Shown in pieces: positions 15,916 to 18,513 of a stretch of 18,513 nt of DNA. Location: assembly GCA_020024185.1 (NCBI GenBank), contig JAHHUD010000028.1, positions 1 to 18,513 on the forward strand, in the 5' to 3' direction. The notes under the pieces were generated by a model, which worked only from the letters and a program-made list of their open reading frames with translations, was not told the DNA's origin and ran no database searches. The position numbers were made by a program, and so were the translations under genes. The stretch's first letter is position 1; the number at the start of each line of letters is the position of its first letter. The stretch comes from Oscillospiraceae bacterium. Lineage in GTDB: Bacteria > Bacillota > Clostridia > Oscillospirales > Ruminococcaceae.

Positions 15916-15944
15916 ATGACAAAATAAATTTTTTTGTTTAAAAT
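15916..15944 (+). promoter_or_regulatory. Candidate promoter of the YitT-family gene
   Basis: ATGACA (15916-15921) and TAAAAT (15939-15944) each match consensus at 5 of 6 and are 17 bp apart. Between them ACAAAA (15919-15924) and TTTTGT (15932-15937) form a dyad with a 7-bp centre. The 10-mer TGACAAAATA is identical to that in the M81 promoter. Confidence 0.55.
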
Positions 15945-15993
15945 AAGGGAAAAGTAATAATTATAAAACTGGAGAGACTTAGGAAGGCTTATC

Positions 15994-16857
15994 ATGAATA
16001 AAACAGGTAAAATAACAGCTCAAGATATAATGATTATCACAGGAGCAATAAGTGTAATGGCGATGTTGACTTATTTTTTCAATATTCCAAATAACTTTTG
16101 TTTTGGTGGTATAAGTGGCTTTGCAATTGCTATAAGTGGTGCAACAGGGTTTGGCTCACCAGCAACTTTGGCGGCTATTATAAACATTGTACTTTTATTT
16201 TTAGGATTTATATTTTTAGGAAAATCATTTGGGATAAAATCAACATATGCAAGTTTGCTTTTATCTTTTGAACTTGCAATGCTTGAAAAATTTATCCCAA
16301 GATTCGGCACACTTACAAATGAGCCTCTTATAGAGCTTATTTTTAGTGTTATACTCAATGGATTTGTTTCAGCAAGTTTGTTTAATATAGGTGCTTCATC
16401 TGGTGGTTCAGATATTATTGCAATGATAATAAAAAAATATACAGCACTAAACAATATAGGTAAAGCATTGCTTGCATGTGACTCAATTGTTATTATTTCA
16501 TGTTATTTTATTTTTGGTATTCAATCAGGTATGTTCTCAACAATGGGGCTTGCTGTTAAATCATTTATGATTGATGGCGTTTTGGAAAGATTTAATCTTT
16601 GCAAATACTTTACAATTATAACAACAAAGCCAGCGGAAATATGTGATTATATAACTAAAAATTTGGGCCGTGGAGCAACAGAAATGGATGCAAAAGGATA
16701 TTTCACTAATGAAGATAAAACTGTTATATTTACTGTTTTAAATCGTCGTCAAGCAGTTATGTTGCAACACGTTGTAAAAGAAATAGACCCTCATTCATTT
16801 GTTATGATTACAAATACAAGCGAAGTTATGGGTAAAGGATTTAGAGATATTTTATAA
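15994..16857 (+). CDS. YitT family membrane protein (DUF161 plus DUF2179)
   Basis: 287 aa, the standard length of this family. About five or six hydrophobic segments fill residues 15-200, with the family pattern NNFCFGGISGFAIAIS and the glycine-rich NIGASSGGSDIIAMI. The last 75 residues form the soluble DUF2179 domain (ITTKPAEICDYITKNLGRGATEMDAKGYF, ending NTSEVMGKGF), which faces the cytoplasm and resembles a PII-like ligand-binding fold. The transported or sensed molecule is unknown. AGGAAGG precedes the ATG at 7-nt spacing. It appears to be a single-gene transcript between two terminators. Confidence 0.9.
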   Translation: MNKTGKITAQDIMIITGAISVMAMLTYFFNIPNNFCFGGISGFAIAISGATGFGSPATLAAIINIVLLFLGFIFLGKSFGIKSTYASLLLSFELAMLEKFIPRFGTLTNEPLIELIFSVILNGFVSASLFNIGASSGGSDIIAMIIKKYTALNNIGKALLACDSIVIISCYFIFGIQSGMFSTMGLAVKSFMIDGVLERFNLCKYFTIITTKPAEICDYITKNLGRGATEMDAKGYFTNEDKTVIFTVLNRRQAVMLQHVVKEIDPHSFVMITNTSEVMGKGFRDIL

Positions 16858-16870
16858 TACAATAATTATG

Positions 16871-16909
16871 ATAAAGGAGTAGAAATATTTGAATATTCTG
16901 CTCCTTTAT
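16871..16909 (+). terminator. Hairpin terminator after the YitT-family gene
   Basis: ATAAAGGAGTAGAA (16871-16884) pairs with TTCTGCTCCTTTAT (16896-16909), 14 pairs with one G-U, loop of 11. The T run after it is short and broken, so it may be imperfect. Confidence 0.7.
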
Positions 16910-16935
16910 TCTCATATTTAAATGTTATAAGGCGT

Positions 16936-17020
16936 AAAAAATATATGAAAAAATTTTTTAAAAAATATTAAAAATTTTTTAAAAAAAGTGTTGACAAGTA
17001 TATGTGTGTTATGGTATTAT
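16936..17020 (+). promoter_or_regulatory. Strong tRNA promoter with phased A-tracts upstream
   Basis: TTGACA (16991-16996) and TATTAT (17015-17020) are 18 bp apart, with TG at 17012-17013 as an extended -10. Upstream, A-tracts centred near 16938, 16950, 16962, 16972 and 16984 recur at about one helical turn, as expected for a curved UP element that raises stable-RNA transcription. Confidence 0.75.
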
Positions 17021-17038
17021 ATCACTTGTAACTGATAC

Positions 17039-17125
<87 letters not shown>

Positions 17126-17175
17126 TATCATTACTATGAATTGAATTAAAGAATTGTTATATATTCGCACAGTTT

Positions 17176-17267
17176 GGAGAATTACTCAAGCCGGTCGAAG
17201 AGGCGCCCCTGCTAAGGGCGTAGGGTGGGTAACTGCCGCGAGGGTTCGAATCCCTCATTCTCCGCCA
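17176..17267 (+). tRNA. tRNA-Ser (anticodon GCU)
   Basis: 92 nt, class II. The acceptor arm GGAGAAT (17176-17182) pairs with ATTCTCC (17257-17263), followed by G and encoded CCA. The anticodon stem CGCCC/GGGCG encloses CTGCTAA, giving anticodon GCU, which reads AGC and AGU. The long variable arm and the T arm GAGGG-TTCGAAT-CCCTC are present. It lies 50 bp after the first serine tRNA and shares its promoter and terminator. Confidence 0.96.
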
Positions 17268-17269
17268 GG

Positions 17270-17301
17270 AAAAAAGCATCTGCTATCGCAGATGCTTTTT
17301 T
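17270..17301 (+). terminator. Intrinsic terminator of the tRNA pair
   Basis: AAAAAAGCATCTGC (17270-17283) pairs perfectly with GCAGATGCTTTTTT (17288-17301) around loop TATC, starting 3 nt after the CCA end. The A run on the left also makes it usable on the minus strand. Confidence 0.93.
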
Positions 17302-17369
17302 CGCATATAAGGTTTTTAAAATAGTATATTATAAAACATATTACAATTTAAATTATAAGTAGGTATAGC

Positions 17370-17912
17370 ATGAATAATTATAACTTTATTGTTGAAAAAA
17401 TAATTGAATTTGGTGCAAGTGGTGTAAATGTTATCTATGTCAACGATATAGAATTTAACCCAGAATTACGCCAACTATGTATGGATAATATTTGTAGAAA
17501 CTATGGGTTAAATTATACTTGTCCACCATACGTTGGAACACCACAAGAACTTATTCAAAAAGTTAAAGAATATAAAGTAGCTATAGTTATTCATAATACT
17601 GAAGTTATAAATGGTTTTAAAGACAAAGATGGCGTAGGTAAGGCAGAAGATAAGATAAATAAAATACTTATAAATGTTAATAACTTTATATACAATAAAA
17701 ACTTAGAATATATGATTATCGGTGCTACATCTTGCAAAAGATGTAATCCTTGCAAAATAATGACTAAAGAAGAATGTCCACATAAAGAAGAAGCTTTTGT
17801 ATCTCTGTCAGCTTTTTGTATTGATGTAAAAAAACTTGCAGATAAATGTAATATTTTATTTAATTGGGATGGAAAAACAGTAACCAACATAGGAATTTTA
17901 CTTTTAAAATAA
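17370..17912 (+). CDS. DUF2284 family cysteine-rich, predicted metal-binding protein
   Basis: 180 aa, usual for DUF2284. Nine cysteines include Cys37, Cys42 and Cys51 in the pattern LCMDNICRNYGLNYTCPPY, and Cys122, Cys125, Cys128 (SCKRCNPC) with Cys136 (ECPH), an arrangement like a ferredoxin-type Fe-S or zinc site; Cys150 and Cys160 follow. The family is common in anaerobes and its function is not known; an Fe-S protein in corrinoid or redox metabolism has been a common guess. The ribosome binding site before the ATG is weak (TAGGT), unlike the other genes here, suggesting low expression. It stands alone between the tRNA terminator and the TauE-like pair, with no partner visible. Confidence 0.85.
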   Translation: MNNYNFIVEKIIEFGASGVNVIYVNDIEFNPELRQLCMDNICRNYGLNYTCPPYVGTPQELIQKVKEYKVAIVIHNTEVINGFKDKDGVGKAEDKINKILINVNNFIYNKNLEYMIIGATSCKRCNPCKIMTKEECPHKEEAFVSLSAFCIDVKKLADKCNILFNWDGKTVTNIGILLLK

Positions 17913-18053
17913 TATAAAATTATTAAATATAATATACTATTTGTTATAATAATCTTTTAAATTACAAGAAAAGAGATAAAAATATACAAAATATTGCTTA
18001 TATTTATCTAAATAATAGAAATAATATATATATTAGTTTCAAAGGAGATAAAT

Positions 18054-18410
18054 ATGAAAAAGCAAACGATGAAAAAAGCTACGGCTGGAGTAGTAAGTGG
18101 ATTTTTAAATGGTCTGTTTGGCTCTGGTGGTGGGGTTGTTGCAGTTATGTTTTTGCGAAATATTTTAAACGATGAGAAAAAAGCCCATGCCACAGCTACC
18201 CTTATGATATTGATGATGAGTGTTGTAAGTTTTGTGTTTTATGCTTTTTATGGGCATATTGATTGGTCAACGGGGTTTAGACTTGTGCCAGGTGGTATTG
18301 TGGGAGCGATTATTGGTACATTCTTGCTTAAAAATATAAAAAATACAAAACTTAAAAAATTATTTGGTTTTGTACTTGCTATTTCAGGGGTGGTGATGTT
18401 GTTCTCATGA
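18054..18410 (+). CDS. Half-size TauE/SafE (TSUP) membrane protein
   Basis: 118 aa, about half of the normal 240-270 aa. A four-helix hydrophobic protein with the family glycine motif GFLNGLFGSGGGVVAV near residues 16-31 and the repeat-end segment LVPGGIVGAIIGTFLLKNI. TauE/SafE proteins export sulfite, sulfoacetate or related organic anions; the full-length type is two such repeats fused. GGAG lies upstream of the ATG with good spacing. The stop TGA at 18408-18410 overlaps the start of the next gene as ATGA, so the two are translationally coupled and probably pair as a heterodimer. No frameshift is needed: the N-terminus and stop look natural. Confidence 0.85.
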   Translation: MKKQTMKKATAGVVSGFLNGLFGSGGGVVAVMFLRNILNDEKKAHATATLMILMMSVVSFVFYAFYGHIDWSTGFRLVPGGIVGAIIGTFLLKNIKNTKLKKLFGFVLAISGVVMLFS

Positions 18411-18513
18411 GTTTAATCATTGCTTCAATTATAGGCTTTGCCTCAGGAATACTTGCATCAATGGGTTTTGGTGGAGGATTTATTCTTGTTGTGTATTTTG
18501 CAATATTTACAGA
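18407..18513 (+). CDS. Second TauE/SafE (TSUP) half protein, 5' part only
   Basis: Begins at ATG 18407, overlapping the previous gene by four bases, and runs open to the window edge (35 full codons). The visible N-terminus, MSLIIASIIGFASGILASMG followed by FGGGF, is a hydrophobic helix with the same glycine motif as the first gene. It has no strong ribosome binding site of its own, in keeping with translational coupling. Whether it is also half-size cannot be seen. Confidence 0.8.
   Translation, partial: MSLIIASIIGFASGILASMGFGGGFILVVYFAIFT

Noticed and set aside
18054..18410. Interpretation of the short TauE/SafE gene as a frameshifted pseudogene
   Set aside because: The ATGA overlap, the proper second N-terminus and the existence of a good first ribosome binding site fit an intact gene pair better.

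Overview
The window looks like chromosomal DNA from a low-GC, Gram-positive anaerobe of the Clostridia type (Bacillota). The evidence is very AT-rich intergenic DNA, strong GGAGG-type ribosome binding sites, CCA-encoded tRNA genes, a lipoprotein-type solute binding protein and the gene families present. I do not name a genus. No phage, IS transposase, CRISPR array or rRNA gene was seen.

Layout. (1) 2-352: 3' end of an Rrf2-family regulator gene. (2) 353-982: a 630-bp non-coding gap holding an inverted-repeat element, a candidate promoter with an internal palindrome, and a long leader with three stem-loops. (3) 983-8745: seven genes in one direction. These are a complete Dpp/Opp-type peptide ABC transporter (binding lipoprotein, two permeases, two ATPases), an M17 leucyl aminopeptidase and a CutC-family TIM barrel. 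A terminator-like hairpin separates the binding protein gene from the rest. (4) 8755-8847: a folded RNA ending in a terminator. (5) 8900-11446: a large two-copy transglutaminase-like protein, followed by a strong terminator. (6) 11591-14069, minus strand: an MFS transporter behind a ROK-family repressor that starts with TTG. (7) 14312-15805: an M81 (MlrC-type) metallopeptidase, divergent from the ROK gene. (8) 15994-16857: a YitT-family membrane protein. (9) 17039-17301: two serine tRNA genes (UGA and GCU) behind a strong promoter with phased A-tracts, closed by a terminator. (10) 17370-17912: a cysteine-rich DUF2284 protein. (11) 18054 to the end: two overlapping half-size TauE/SafE genes, the second cut by the window edge.

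How it may work together (inference). Genes from 983 to 15805 read as a peptide-use locus. Peptides would be captured outside, imported by the ABC system and trimmed by the M17 aminopeptidase. The M81 hydrolase and the transglutaminase-like protein could handle linkages that ordinary peptidases do not cut. CutC sits inside this operon with no copper genes nearby, which favours a metabolic role here. The ROK repressor may control the MFS gene and the divergent M81 gene. The M81 and yitT-like promoters share a TGACAAAATA block and a related ACAAAA...TTTTGT dyad, so a common regulator is possible. All genes look intact apart from the two at the window edges.
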